Origin: Pseudomonadota bacterium | Lineage (GTDB): Bacteria; Pseudomonadota; Alphaproteobacteria; Rhizobiales; Rhizobiaceae | Direction: 5' to 3' | NCBI GenBank assembly: GCA_023451735.1 | Contig: JAEXYH010000096.1 | Location: 1 to 64,000, forward strand | DNA length: 64,000 nucleotides | In this document: one piece after another, positions 17,312 through 25,438 of the stretch | How positions within the stretch are numbered: the stretch's first letter is position 1 | Layout of the letters: each line of letters begins with the position of its first letter | Notes under the pieces: model-generated | What the model was told of the DNA's origin: nothing | Database searches by the model: none | Seen by the model: the letters and a program-made list of their open reading frames with translations, nothing else | Made by a program: the position numbers and the translations under genes

Positions 17312-18155
17312 GGACCAATCGACATTCATCTTAGCCGGATCATTGCAGCGATTAGGCATGCGAAGCCTTTGAAGTGGATTGTTCTACGGTCGTATCTCGT
17401 GGCGAATTGCCTGAAGTGCTTCATTCGGTTGACGCAACGATCGATGCGGTTGCGGTATTTGTAGACTGTCTCATCGTGTGGAATGATGATTTTGCGCGAA
17501 TGGTTTGACGGGATGACTGCTTCGGCTCCCATGCTGGCGGGGTTTCCCGCAAGGCATTGCTGTCATAGGCTCTGTCGGCCAGGACGGCATAGCCGTGCTG
17601 CCCTGCAAGAGAGCCGGCGCCTGCGTGATATCGCCGGCCTGACCAGGCATTACGATGAAACGCAATGGTTGGCCAAGAGCATCGACCAACATGTGGATCT
17701 TGGTGGTTAGTCCGCCTCGGGAGCGCCCCAGCGCCTGATCCTTGCCCCCTTTTCCGGAGGCTGCCTGCTGATGGGCGCGGACGATTGTGCTGTCGATCAT
17801 CAGATATTGGTTGTCGCGGTCTGCCGCCAGCGCCTCGAACAGCCGCTCCCATACGCCGGTGTGACACCAGCGCTGAAGCGCTTGTGCACCGTCTTCCATC
17901 TACCGTAGCGCTCCGGCAGGTCGCGCCAATGGGCGCCTGAGCGTAAAACTCACAGGCAGCCATTGATGAATAGGCGATTGTTGGAGCTGCTGCGTCCGGG
18001 ATGACTGATCTTGCAGGCAGCAAGGACGCAATCTTGAGCCACTGCGCGACGCTTAGTTCATACCGCTTCATCGCCGTTGTCGGCCTCCGTGAGGAACACG
18101 GTGCTCTATGAAACGGCGACTAAGCGATTTGGGAATCCTGAATGTCGATTGATCC
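17312..18155 (-). mobile_element. IS5-family (IS427-like) insertion sequence, decayed
   Basis: An 844-base element bounded by 17-bp terminal inverted repeats GGACCAATCGACATTCA (left) and GGATCAATCGACATTCA (right, read on the minus strand), 16 of 17 identical. The size and transposase type fit the IS427 group. The transposase is on the minus strand and frameshifted. I could not define a target duplication. The left terminal 185 bases recur at 19007-19191. Confidence 0.85.
17326..18071 (-). pseudogene. Frameshifted IS5-family transposase
   Basis: The protein is spread over three frames. MKRYELSVAQWLKIASLLP is the start; the middle (RWCHTGVWERLFEALA, IDSTIVRAHQQAASGKGG, LGRSRGGLTTKIHMLVD) is in a second frame; GQHGYAVLADRAYDSNAL returns to the first; and the end (HDETVYKYRNRIDRC, CLIAAMIRLR) is in a third. 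DDE-type catalytic blocks are recognisable, but at least three frame changes make it non-functional. The N-terminal part is also missing family residues after LLP. Confidence 0.85.
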
Positions 18156-18323
18156 TAGTACTCCCAATGCGGGGCAGCATTCGCCGAATGGTTGAGAATT
18201 ATGCTCAACGACATGTGATAGGCTGCAACAGGCGAGAAGCCGCGGCTGCAGTGGCGAGAGTTTGTTGTCACCTGCAGAGCGCTTAAGGCCAGCTTTCCCG
18301 ATTTAACTTTGCAGGAGATTGAT

Positions 18324-19001
18324 ATGCTTGCAGAGATGTACGACATGGTCAGACGGAGAACATCTCCACGGATGCGACAGCTCATAAAAGAGCAGAAGTG
18401 GATTATGCCGCTGGTCGCAAAAGCACTTGGCAGCAATGTTTACTCAAAATCCTACTACGAGGAGGTGGTGAGAGACGAGACTATCAGCGTCAAAGTAATA
18501 AGCGATTGGATCATTTCCGAGATAAATCCAAAGAGGGTAGTCGATATCGGATGTGGTCCAGGCCATCTGATAGAGGACCTGGACAGAAAAGGCGTGGAGA
18601 TCCTTGGGCTGGACTATTCTGCTGCGGCACAAAAATTCCTGGAGAGCAAAGGACTGGCTTTCGAGCTATTCGATCTCACAAGTTCCACCACATCGATCCC
18701 CGGATCCCCGTGGGACTTGGCGGTGTGCTGCGAAGTTGCCGAGCACCTTGAACCGCATCACGCGGATGTCTTCGTCTCTAAGCTAGTTAGCGCTAGCAAC
18801 TCGGTATTTCTGACAGCAGCAGTCGTCGGGCAAGGTGGGCTCAATCATGTTAACGAGCAGCCGAATTCCTATTGGATAACGAAGTTTGCGCAACACGGTT
18901 TTGCACTGGACGAAAATCTGACGGCCAAAGCTCGTAATAATTTCGCGGGGAAAAGCGTGGTACACTATTTGGCGAAGCCGATGCTCTTTCGAAAGATCTA
19001 G
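18324..19001 (+). CDS. Class I SAM-dependent methyltransferase, IS-flanked
   Basis: A 225-residue protein with the S-adenosylmethionine-binding motif VVDIGCGPGHL followed by an acidic ILGLDYS strand end, and CCEVAEHLEP, a motif of small-molecule and glycan methyltransferases. AGGAG lies six bases before the ATG at 18324, so the upstream TTG start is rejected. Its sequence is visibly more AT-rich than its neighbours and it lies between two copies of the same IS end, which points to horizontal acquisition. The substrate is unknown. Confidence 0.8.
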   Translation: MLAEMYDMVRRRTSPRMRQLIKEQKWIMPLVAKALGSNVYSKSYYEEVVRDETISVKVISDWIISEINPKRVVDIGCGPGHLIEDLDRKGVEILGLDYSAAAQKFLESKGLAFELFDLTSSTTSIPGSPWDLAVCCEVAEHLEPHHADVFVSKLVSASNSVFLTAAVVGQGGLNHVNEQPNSYWITKFAQHGFALDENLTAKARNNFAGKSVVHYLAKPMLFRKI

Positions 19002-19006
19002 GCTTA

Positions 19007-19191
19007 GGACCAATCGACATTCATCTTAGCCAGATCATTGCAGCGATTAGGCATACGAAGCCTTTGAAATGGATTGTTCTACGGTCGTATCTCGTGGCGA
19101 ATCGCCTGAAGTGCTTCATTCGGTTGACGCAACGCTCGATGCGATTGCGGTATTTGTAGACTGTCGCATCGTGTGGAATGATGATTTTGCG
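19007..19191 (-). mobile_element. Terminal fragment of the same IS
   Basis: 185 bases matching 17312-17496 with seven differences by eye, including the same inverted-repeat end. It encodes an undamaged transposase C-terminus (HDATVYKYRNRIERC through CLIAAMIWLR and stop). It is cut off at 19191, where it abuts the remains of a NUDIX gene. Orientation is the same as the longer copy. Confidence 0.85.
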
Positions 19192-19496
19192 GATCTGGTG
19201 ATTTCAGCATCGCTGATCTCGATCAGAAACACATCGGCGCAGACCGTATGTCCCGGCTCGTTTGCCGCTGGTGCCTCGAACTATCCCAGCGGCTGCAGGT
19301 CATAAGGTGAAACGCGCAGTTCTGTTTCTTCGACAAGCTCTCTTGGAAGAGCAGCTGACAGGCTTTCTCCGGGCTCGATCTTGCCGCCTGGCTGCATGAA
19401 GGCTGCGGTGCCCCGTTTGCGCACCAGAAGCGCCCTGCCATCGGTTCGGAGGATAACGGCAGCTGCTACGCCGATTCTGCGCATTAGACCTGTCAC
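19192..19496 (-). pseudogene. NUDIX hydrolase, nonsense-mutated and truncated by IS
   Basis: It starts at ATG 19496, overlapping the arginase-like stop. MTGLMRRIGVAAAVIL leads to a NUDIX box of the form GGKIEP...RELVEETEL. After LQPLG the frame meets TAG, yet it continues as family-like sequence (FEAPAANEPGHTVCADVFL) until the IS fragment cuts it at 19191. It is therefore doubly broken: one in-frame stop (perhaps CAG to TAG) and loss of the 3' end. Confidence 0.8.
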
Positions 19497-20305
19497 CTTT
19501 GGGAAAGGAGCGGCGAGACGATGTCCGCAATGATCTTGAGGGCTGCCTTATCTTTCGACCAGTTTCCGGAGGCTTCGAATTCGGCAAGTTCGAGGCCGAC
19601 AATCCGGTGCTTTGGAAGTACCGAGAAGATATCGCGCAGCTTTTCAGGCAGAAGGCCGTCGGCAATCGCATAAGCTGCTGGAACGTTGTAAGGTTCAAGA
19701 ACATCCCAATCGACATGGATCCAGATTTCCCGGTCGCCGATCTGTGACGCTACGGTTTCGGGCGTCACCTCGGACGGCGGAATGATGCGTACGCCTGCAT
19801 CTTCCATCAGATCGGCTTCGGCGGGGTCTATGTCCCTTCCACCAATGACGATCGTGTTCTTCGGATTGATGCCGGTGCTGTAGCCGCTATCCCACATGCC
19901 GCAGGCCGCCGCCAGCACCATGCCGCCGAGATAACCGCTTTCAGTGGTGAAGGGCGTGTTGAAATCGCCATGGGCATCGATCCACAGAAGAACGGCGTCC
20001 GGATGCTGTTGCGCGGCAACCGGCAAGGACGCGAGACTTGCCGAGCAGGTGTTGGCCACCATTAACGGTATATTTCCCCGGGCGATCGTCTGTGTGATGG
20101 CCGCCTGCAATGCTGAGAGGGTCGCGCCAGCTTCGGGAAGCGCTGTTGACCAGTGATCGTTCCTCGCAGGCGAGATCTGGCCGATGTCGAGCCGCTCAAG
20201 CTTTGTAAGGCTGGCAAGCAGGCTGGCCGTCAATGCGGCGCCGGGGATTGCACCAGATGTCCTGTCGGCAATGCGACCCTGCGAAACGATAAGTTCAAAT
20301 GTCAT
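19493..20305 (-). CDS. Arginase/ureohydrolase-like protein with an altered metal site
   Basis: A 270-residue protein of the ureohydrolase fold. The second metal motif (D110-A-H112-G-D114 in WIDAHGDFNTP) and the third (HVDWDVLEP, D199 and D201) are present. The usual first motif GGDHS is replaced by NTCSA, with Cys87 at the His position. The start is the ATG at 20305. It may act on a guanidino substrate other than arginine, or with an altered metal centre. It was coupled to the downstream NUDIX gene by a four-base overlap before that gene decayed. Confidence 0.75.
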   Translation of the reverse strand: MTFELIVSQGRIADRTSGAIPGAALTASLLASLTKLERLDIGQISPARNDHWSTALPEAGATLSALQAAITQTIARGNIPLMVANTCSASLASLPVAAQQHPDAVLLWIDAHGDFNTPFTTESGYLGGMVLAAACGMWDSGYSTGINPKNTIVIGGRDIDPAEADLMEDAGVRIIPPSEVTPETVASQIGDREIWIHVDWDVLEPYNVPAAYAIADGLLPEKLRDIFSVLPKHRIVGLELAEFEASGNWSKDKAALKIIADIVSPLLSQR

Positions 20306-20507
20306 GATGAAGCCGGGGTGATGATGCTGGCAGAGATCCACAAAGATCGCTGCGGGAAGAGGTGCGTGATGTTTTTATGGATATAACGATCGTCGGCCGT
20401 ATGGCAAATCTCATTTTCGACGCGGCGCAGTCTCTTTTTCCCCCATGATTGTGGGATTGCGGGTGATATCTGCGCTGCTACGCTGTCGACTTTCCGAGGG
20501 GGAACCG

Positions 20508-21119
20508 ATGGACGTCACCGCGCTGGCCGCTTTTGCCGCTGCTTTCCTGTTTTTTGCGGCCAGTCCCGGCCCGGATAACGTGACGATCGTCGCCCGCACC
20601 GTCGCGCAAGGTGCATTGTCGGGGATTGCCTATGGTGCAGGTACCTGTACCGGCATTCTTCTGTTTCTGGCGCTTGCAGTATTCGGCCTCTCCGTCGTGG
20701 CCGGCGAGATGGGCTTCGTGATGACAGTTCTGCGCTATGGCGGTGCATTTTATCTGGTCTGGACAGGCATCAAGCTCTGGACGGCCGAGCCGGTTGCGCC
20801 CGCACAGGCGGCTCGGTCGAACGCAAGCATGCTTGGCGCCTATCTGACGGGCGTGGTTCTCAATCTTGGCAATCCGAAGATGCCTTTGTTCTACATTGCC
20901 CTGCTACCGAATGTGGTCGGAACACAACTGACCTTCGCAGATGGCGGGATGCTGGCTGCTGTCATCCTTGCGGTAGAGGTCGTCGTCGTGGGCGGGCATG
21001 TGGCGCTTGCAAGCCGTGCGCGGCGTGCGCTTCGCAATCCCTCGATCGTCCGACGGGTCAATCGGGCTGCGGGGACCGTGATGATCGGTGCCGGTGTGAC
21101 AGTGGCAGCGGCGCGTTAA
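20508..21119 (+). CDS. LysE/RhtB-family amino-acid exporter
   Basis: A 203-residue inner-membrane protein with about six helices. The N-terminal motif ASPGPDNVTIVARTVAQG is the LysE/RhtB signature; GNPKMPLFYIALLP in the middle is also conserved. The family exports basic or neutral amino acids or homoserine lactones; the substrate is undetermined. The ATG at 20508 has GAGGGGGA upstream, so the longer upstream reading is rejected. Its stop overlaps the stop of the convergent MaoC gene in the bases TTAA. Confidence 0.88.
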   Translation: MDVTALAAFAAAFLFFAASPGPDNVTIVARTVAQGALSGIAYGAGTCTGILLFLALAVFGLSVVAGEMGFVMTVLRYGGAFYLVWTGIKLWTAEPVAPAQAARSNASMLGAYLTGVVLNLGNPKMPLFYIALLPNVVGTQLTFADGGMLAAVILAVEVVVVGGHVALASRARRALRNPSIVRRVNRAAGTVMIGAGVTVAAAR

Positions 21120-21583
21120 CCGAACTCCAGAACCGTGCTCTCGAAGCGCAGGACGGTTTCGCCCTTCTGGTTGACACCTTCGTTGGCGATCAGGTTGATC
21201 GACGTTCCGGGCCTCGACATCATGGGGCGGCTTTCGATCAGGGTTGCCGAGTAGGTGATCGTGTCACCCGCGTAAACGGGTTTCAGCCATTGCAGTTTCT
21301 TGAAGCCGGCCGAAGGGCCGAGCCTCGGCGGCTCCAAGCCTTCTGCGAGAAGGCGAGCCTGTTCCTCCGCCCAATAGGCGATAAAGGTCTTCATCCAGCC
21401 TGAACATGTATGCCAGCCGGATGCGCACAGCCCGCCGAAGACATAGTTCTTTGCGGCTTCCGGATCGGTATGAAAAGGCTGAGGATCGAATTTCTTTGCG
21501 AAGGCGATGATGTCTTCCGCGGTGAAGAGAAGCGAGCCGGTGACGATCTTGTGGCCCGGCGGGGAGAGTTCGGCGAGCTTCAT
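21116..21583 (-). CDS. MaoC-type dehydratase (distal copy)
   Basis: A 155-residue hot-dog-fold protein. KFDPQPFHTDPEAA holds the hydratase-2 Asp/His dyad, followed by GGLCASGWHT. This family hydrates enoyl-CoA or related thioesters. The start at ATG 21583 overlaps the stop of the upstream MaoC gene (ATGA). The two adjacent copies share FDPQP.H and ASGWHT, so they are an ancient tandem duplication or a heterodimer. Confidence 0.85.
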   Translation of the reverse strand: MKLAELSPPGHKIVTGSLLFTAEDIIAFAKKFDPQPFHTDPEAAKNYVFGGLCASGWHTCSGWMKTFIAYWAEEQARLLAEGLEPPRLGPSAGFKKLQWLKPVYAGDTITYSATLIESRPMMSRPGTSINLIANEGVNQKGETVLRFESTVLEFG

Positions 21584-22053
21584 GCCTTGTCTCCGTTGCC
21601 TGCCGCATCTGAGGCCGGGCGGGCGCGGAACATGATCGGGTTTTCGCCGCGCATGACGACGTCGCCGTTCTGGTTCATGACTTCGTGGAGGAATTTTACG
21701 AGGCCGAGACCGGGGCGCGAGCGAAGCGCCCTTGCCTCGATGACCGTCGAACGGCCGGAAAGCCTGTCGCCCGCGAGGACGGGCTTTTTCCACTCCATGA
21801 ATTCGATGCCGGGCGAGCCTTCCGACGAGGAATCCGCCAGCCAGCCGTCATACATCATCCGCATGAACAGGCTTGCCGTGTGCCAGCCCGAAGCCGCCAG
21901 GCCGCCAAGAATAGTGGCCTTGCCTGCGTCTTCATCGAGATGCATCGGTTGCGGATCGAATTCAGAGGCAAATTCGATGATTGCCTTCGCTTCGACACTG
22001 CAGGAGGCGAGGGGCAGGACGCGGCCGGGTGTGAAGTCCTCGAGATAGAGCAT
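21580..22053 (-). CDS. MaoC-type dehydratase (proximal copy)
   Basis: A 157-residue hot-dog-fold protein with EFDPQPMHLDEDAG and GGLAASGWHT, the same catalytic layout as its neighbour. The start is put at ATG 22053 (MLYLEDFTPG), the usual beginning of such proteins; ATG 22068 is possible. It lies 62 bases downstream of ychF and is translationally coupled to the second copy. The pair probably forms a functional dimer in fatty-acid or thioester metabolism. Confidence 0.83.
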   Translation of the reverse strand: MLYLEDFTPGRVLPLASCSVEAKAIIEFASEFDPQPMHLDEDAGKATILGGLAASGWHTASLFMRMMYDGWLADSSSEGSPGIEFMEWKKPVLAGDRLSGRSTVIEARALRSRPGLGLVKFLHEVMNQNGDVVMRGENPIMFRARPASDAAGNGDKA

Positions 22054-22115
22054 TCGGTGCCTCGGCATGGAGGATCGCGCTACGGCCGGGCAAAGCCATG
22101 CCGTAGCGCATGGCA

Positions 22116-23219
22116 TTACGTATTAAAGCGGAAGTGGATGACGTCGCCGTCGTGGACGACATATTCCTTGCCTTCGTCGCGGCCCTTGCCGGCTTCCTTT
22201 GCGCCGACTTCGCCCTTGTAGGCGATGTAGTCGTCAAAACCGATAGTGAAGGCGCGGATGAAGCCGCGTTCGAAATCGGTGTGGATGACGCCGGCTGCCT
22301 GCGGCGCCTTGGTGCCGCGGCGGATCGTCCAGGCGCGGGTTTCCTTCGGGCCGACGGTGAAATAGGTGATCAGGTCGAGCAGATGGTAACCGGCGCGGAT
22401 CAGGCGGTCGAGCCCGGCTTCTTCAAGACCCAGCGCGCCGAGGAATTCCTTGGCTTCCTCATCGGGAAGCTGGGCGACTTCAGATTCGATCGCGGCAGAA
22501 ATGATCACGCATTCCGCGCCCTGACCCTTGGCCATTTCGGCCACGGCCTTGGTATGGTCGTTGCCGTCGACAGCATCGCCTTCAGCGACGTTGCAGACAT
22601 AGAGAACCGGGTGCGACGTCAGGAGGTTGAGGCTCTTGAGGATCTCGATCTCTTCCGGGGAGAGTGTCTGGAGCAGCAGGCGGGCGGGCTTGCCGTCCTG
22701 CAGCAGCTTGATCACGGCTTCCATGACCGGAAGCTGGGCAAGCGATTCCTTGTCCTTGCCGGTGGCGCGTTTGCGGGTTTGCTCGACACGGCGCTCCAGG
22801 CTTTCGAGGTCGGCAAGCATCAGTTCGGTTTCGATCGTCTCGGCATCGCCGACCGGGTTGATGCGGCCTTCGACATGGGTGATGTCGTCATCCTCGAAAC
22901 AGCGCAGGACGTGCACGACAGCATCGACTTCGCGGATATTGGCGAGGAACTTGTTGCCGAGGCCTTCACCCTTCGAGGCGCCACGCACGAGGCCGGCAAT
23001 GTCAACGAAGGAGATGCGGGTCGGGATGATTTCCTTGGAGCCTGCGATGGTTGCCAGCTGTTGCATACGTGCATCCGGCACCGCGACTTCGCCGGTGTTC
23101 GGCTCGATCGTGCAGAACGGATAGTTCGCGGCCTGCGCGGCAGCGGTCTTGGTCAACGCGTTGAAGAGAGTGGACTTGCCGACATTGGGCAGTCCGACGA
23201 TACCGCATTTGAAGCCCAT
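22116..23219 (-). CDS. ychF: Redox-regulated ATPase/GTPase YchF
   Basis: A 367-residue universally conserved P-loop protein of the Obg family. It has the P-loop GLPNVGKSTLFNAL, switch FVDIAGLVRGAS, an NVAE sequence in place of NKxD (which explains the ATP preference of this family) and a C-terminal TGS domain ending VHDGDVIHFRFN. It binds the ribosome and has been tied to stress responses. Near pth and rplY, a widely conserved neighbourhood. Confidence 0.96.
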   Translation of the reverse strand: MGFKCGIVGLPNVGKSTLFNALTKTAAAQAANYPFCTIEPNTGEVAVPDARMQQLATIAGSKEIIPTRISFVDIAGLVRGASKGEGLGNKFLANIREVDAVVHVLRCFEDDDITHVEGRINPVGDAETIETELMLADLESLERRVEQTRKRATGKDKESLAQLPVMEAVIKLLQDGKPARLLLQTLSPEEIEILKSLNLLTSHPVLYVCNVAEGDAVDGNDHTKAVAEMAKGQGAECVIISAAIESEVAQLPDEEAKEFLGALGLEEAGLDRLIRAGYHLLDLITYFTVGPKETRAWTIRRGTKAPQAAGVIHTDFERGFIRAFTIGFDDYIAYKGEVGAKEAGKGRDEGKEYVVHDGDVIHFRFNT

Positions 23220-23429
23220 CGGAGATGAAACCTATCGTTTAACTGAGTTTGCAGTGGCTATGGGGGAAAGTGCCTTTCGGGTCAAGGCTTGCAGTCTCTG
23301 ATGCTTGTTCAGAAAGGGAGTTAAGGCCTGCCTGCCGGATCGTGAGATGCGATGACTTGAAATATTCATACTGCGGCGCAAAATATCACTCATGCCCGTT
23401 GCGGCTTTCCTCGCATGGAGGTCAAGCTG

Positions 23430-23738
23430 ATGCCCGAAGATACGGTTCTTAACCCGAAAACGAAATCGAAACCCAAGCTGGAGCGGCCGAAGCTCTACAA
23501 GGTCATCCTGCTCAACGATGATTATACGCCACGTGAGTTCGTCACGATGGTTTTGAAGGCCGTCTTTCGCATGAGCGAAGAGACGGGCCTGCGAGTGATG
23601 ATGACGGCTCACCGGCTCGGTTCCTGCGTGGTCGTCGTATGCGCCAGGGATATCGCCGAGACGAAAGCCAAGGAGGCGGTCGATCTCGCGAAGGAAGCAG
23701 GCTTTCCGCTGATGTTCACCACGGAGCCAGAAGAGTAG
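23430..23738 (+). CDS. clpS2: ATP-dependent Clp protease adaptor, ClpS2 type
   Basis: A 102-residue adaptor that hands N-degron proteins to ClpAP. The core LYKVILLNDDYTPREFV and MTAHRLGSCVVVVCARD fit ClpS; the ending AGFPLMFTTEPEE and the Val-rich strand are those of the second rhizobial paralogue (ClpS2) and not the clpA-linked ClpS1. The ATG at 23430 has TGGAGGT seven bases upstream, preferred over ATG 23415. It is convergent with pth, 9 bases apart. No clpA is adjacent. Confidence 0.88.
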   Translation: MPEDTVLNPKTKSKPKLERPKLYKVILLNDDYTPREFVTMVLKAVFRMSEETGLRVMMTAHRLGSCVVVVCARDIAETKAKEAVDLAKEAGFPLMFTTEPEE

Positions 23739-23747
23739 GGACCTCTG

Positions 23748-24473
23748 CTATTCCTTCGGGCCGAACATCTTCTTCAACATATCGGCCATTGGACCTGATG
23801 TCGGAAGGCCGGGCTTGCCTCCTCCGCGAGCCTGACGGATATGGGACTGGCCGGCCGGCTTCGGAGGCTGTGCCTGTTTGGTTGCGGCTTTTTCTGGCTC
23901 AGGCTTGCCGCCGACTGCAAGCGTCAGCTTGTTCATCAGTTGAGAATCCTCGCCCTTTACCAGCATGCCGGCGTTATCTGCGAGCGTATCCATAAGAGGT
24001 TCCAGCCAGACACGGTCGCTTTTGGCGAAATCGCCGAGCACGTGATTGTGGACCTGTTCCTTGTTTCCGGGATGGCCGATGCCTATGCGCAGTCTTCGGT
24101 AATCCTTGCCGCAATGGGCGTCGAGTGACTTGATGCCATTGTGGCCTCCATGGCCACCGGCTGTCTTGATCCGTGCTCTTCCCGGCGGCAGATCGAGTTC
24201 ATCATATATGGCGACAATATTCGCCGGCGTGAGCTTGTAGAAGCGCATGGCCTCGCCGACGGATTCTCCGGACAGGTTCATGAAGGTCTGTGGTTTAATG
24301 AGCAGGACCTTTTCACCATCGATCTCGCCTTCCGAGATTTCGGCCTTGAACTTCTTCGACCATGGCGAAAAGCTGGCGCGGCGCTGAATCGCATCAACGG
24401 CCATGAAGCCGACATTGTGGCGATTGCCTGCATATTTCGATCCGGGATTGCCTAGTCCGGCAATGATCAACAT
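23748..24473 (-). CDS. pth: Peptidyl-tRNA hydrolase
   Basis: Recycles peptidyl-tRNA dropped by ribosomes. Catalytic His is in GNRHNVGFMAVD; the Asp is in IYDELDLPPGR; TAGGHGGHNGIKS is the conserved loop. At 241 residues it is longer than E. coli Pth, owing to a Lys/Pro-rich C-terminal tail, which is common in rhizobia. In many relatives pth directly follows rplY; here a binding-protein gene and a GGDEF-EAL gene lie between. Confidence 0.95.
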   Translation of the reverse strand: MLIIAGLGNPGSKYAGNRHNVGFMAVDAIQRRASFSPWSKKFKAEISEGEIDGEKVLLIKPQTFMNLSGESVGEAMRFYKLTPANIVAIYDELDLPPGRARIKTAGGHGGHNGIKSLDAHCGKDYRRLRIGIGHPGNKEQVHNHVLGDFAKSDRVWLEPLMDTLADNAGMLVKGEDSQLMNKLTLAVGGKPEPEKAATKQAQPPKPAGQSHIRQARGGGKPGLPTSGPMADMLKKMFGPKE

Positions 24474-24540
24474 TGAAACTCTCCGTATTCCTGCGCTCGT
24501 TCACCATCGCGAAATGACGGCACTGTCAATGTCTATATGT

Positions 24541-25278
24541 TTATTTTTCCCACAAACGGAGAGGCGTCAGCCCGTAACGCCGGAGGATTTCATCCTGACC
24601 TTTTTCGCGGATGAGTTCGTCCAGTCCTTTCTGCATACTGGCGATCACTTCGTCGGACATCTGTTCGTTGCAGGCCAGGCCGAGATGGTTTTCGGAAAAC
24701 GGTAGCGCGATTTCGAGCGGCTTGCCTTCGGATTTCAGCCGTCCGTAGATCGTTTCCGACATCGGCATCATGTCGACCCGCTGCTCGAGAAGCTTGTTCA
24801 GGGTGGTCTCGAAGTTCGCGCTCAAATCGACGGAGAGGAAATTTTGCTGGCGCAAAAGGGTTTCCGTAAAATCAGCGCGATGGGTGCCGATCGTGTAGCG
24901 TTTGGCCTCTTCGATCGTGTGAGCCGTTATCATCGAACCTGCGAGACGAACGAGCACATAACGGTTGACGCTGAGAGGGGTCACCCATTTGAAGCGCTTT
25001 TCCCGTTCCGGAATTCGAGCTGCTGAGAAAACGCAATGCATCGGCTGCGTTTCCGCCAGAGTGATTGCCCGTGCCCAAGGCATGATCTCCATCGTGAAAG
25101 GCATGTGCGCTTTGCGCATCAGCGCCTCGACCTGTTCGACGCTCGAGCCGCGATAGGTTCCGTCCGTATCGCGATAGGTGAACGGGGGATACGATTCCGT
25201 TGTCAGGGTGACGGTGTTCTGTGCCAAGGCTGGAACGCCGATACCCAGCATACAGATCAGCGCAATCATCGTCTTCAT
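24541..25278 (-). CDS. Periplasmic amino-acid-type substrate-binding protein
   Basis: A 245-residue secreted protein: signal peptide (MKTMIALICMLGIGVPALAQ), then a bacterial solute-binding family 3 fold (TESYPPFTYRDTDGTYRGSS; EKRFKWVTPLSVNRYVLV). The ATG at 25278 has GGAGG eight bases upstream. No ABC permease or ATPase is adjacent. The gene follows a membrane-bound GGDEF-EAL protein on the same strand, so it may serve as a sensor partner and not as a transporter component (inference). Confidence 0.82.
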   Translation of the reverse strand: MKTMIALICMLGIGVPALAQNTVTLTTESYPPFTYRDTDGTYRGSSVEQVEALMRKAHMPFTMEIMPWARAITLAETQPMHCVFSAARIPEREKRFKWVTPLSVNRYVLVRLAGSMITAHTIEEAKRYTIGTHRADFTETLLRQQNFLSVDLSANFETTLNKLLEQRVDMMPMSETIYGRLKSEGKPLEIALPFSENHLGLACNEQMSDEVIASMQKGLDELIREKGQDEILRRYGLTPLRLWEK

Positions 25279-25319
25279 CGCGTGCCTCCGTTTGATCGTT
25301 GGAAGCCTCGTGTCTGAGG

Positions 25320-25418
25320 GCGTGTCGCGATCCCTCGGGTTCGCTCCTCGCGCTTCAAATATCCATTTCTCCGCATGTCTTTTGGGCATAACCGGTGCAC
25401 ACTTTTGTACATCATGCT
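25320..25418. repeat. Rhizobial intergenic repeat, copy A
   Basis: Begins GCGTGTCGCGATCC and ends GTGCACACTTTTGTACATCA, with GCATGTC in the middle. The same order of blocks occurs at 42815-42916, with clear divergence. It resembles a short intergenic repeat that I recall as common in Rhizobium and Agrobacterium genomes. It fills the gap between the GGDEF-EAL and binding-protein genes. Confidence 0.65.
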
Positions 25419-25438
25419 CAAATGTGACATGCCACCGG

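Noticed and set aside
17312..19191. An active composite transposon
   Set aside because: The longer IS copy has several frameshifts and the other is a 185-bp fragment; no target duplication could be shown.
22110..23228. 372-codon plus-strand ORF opposite ychF
   Set aside because: It mirrors the codon structure of ychF, whose motifs are universal; no ribosome site.
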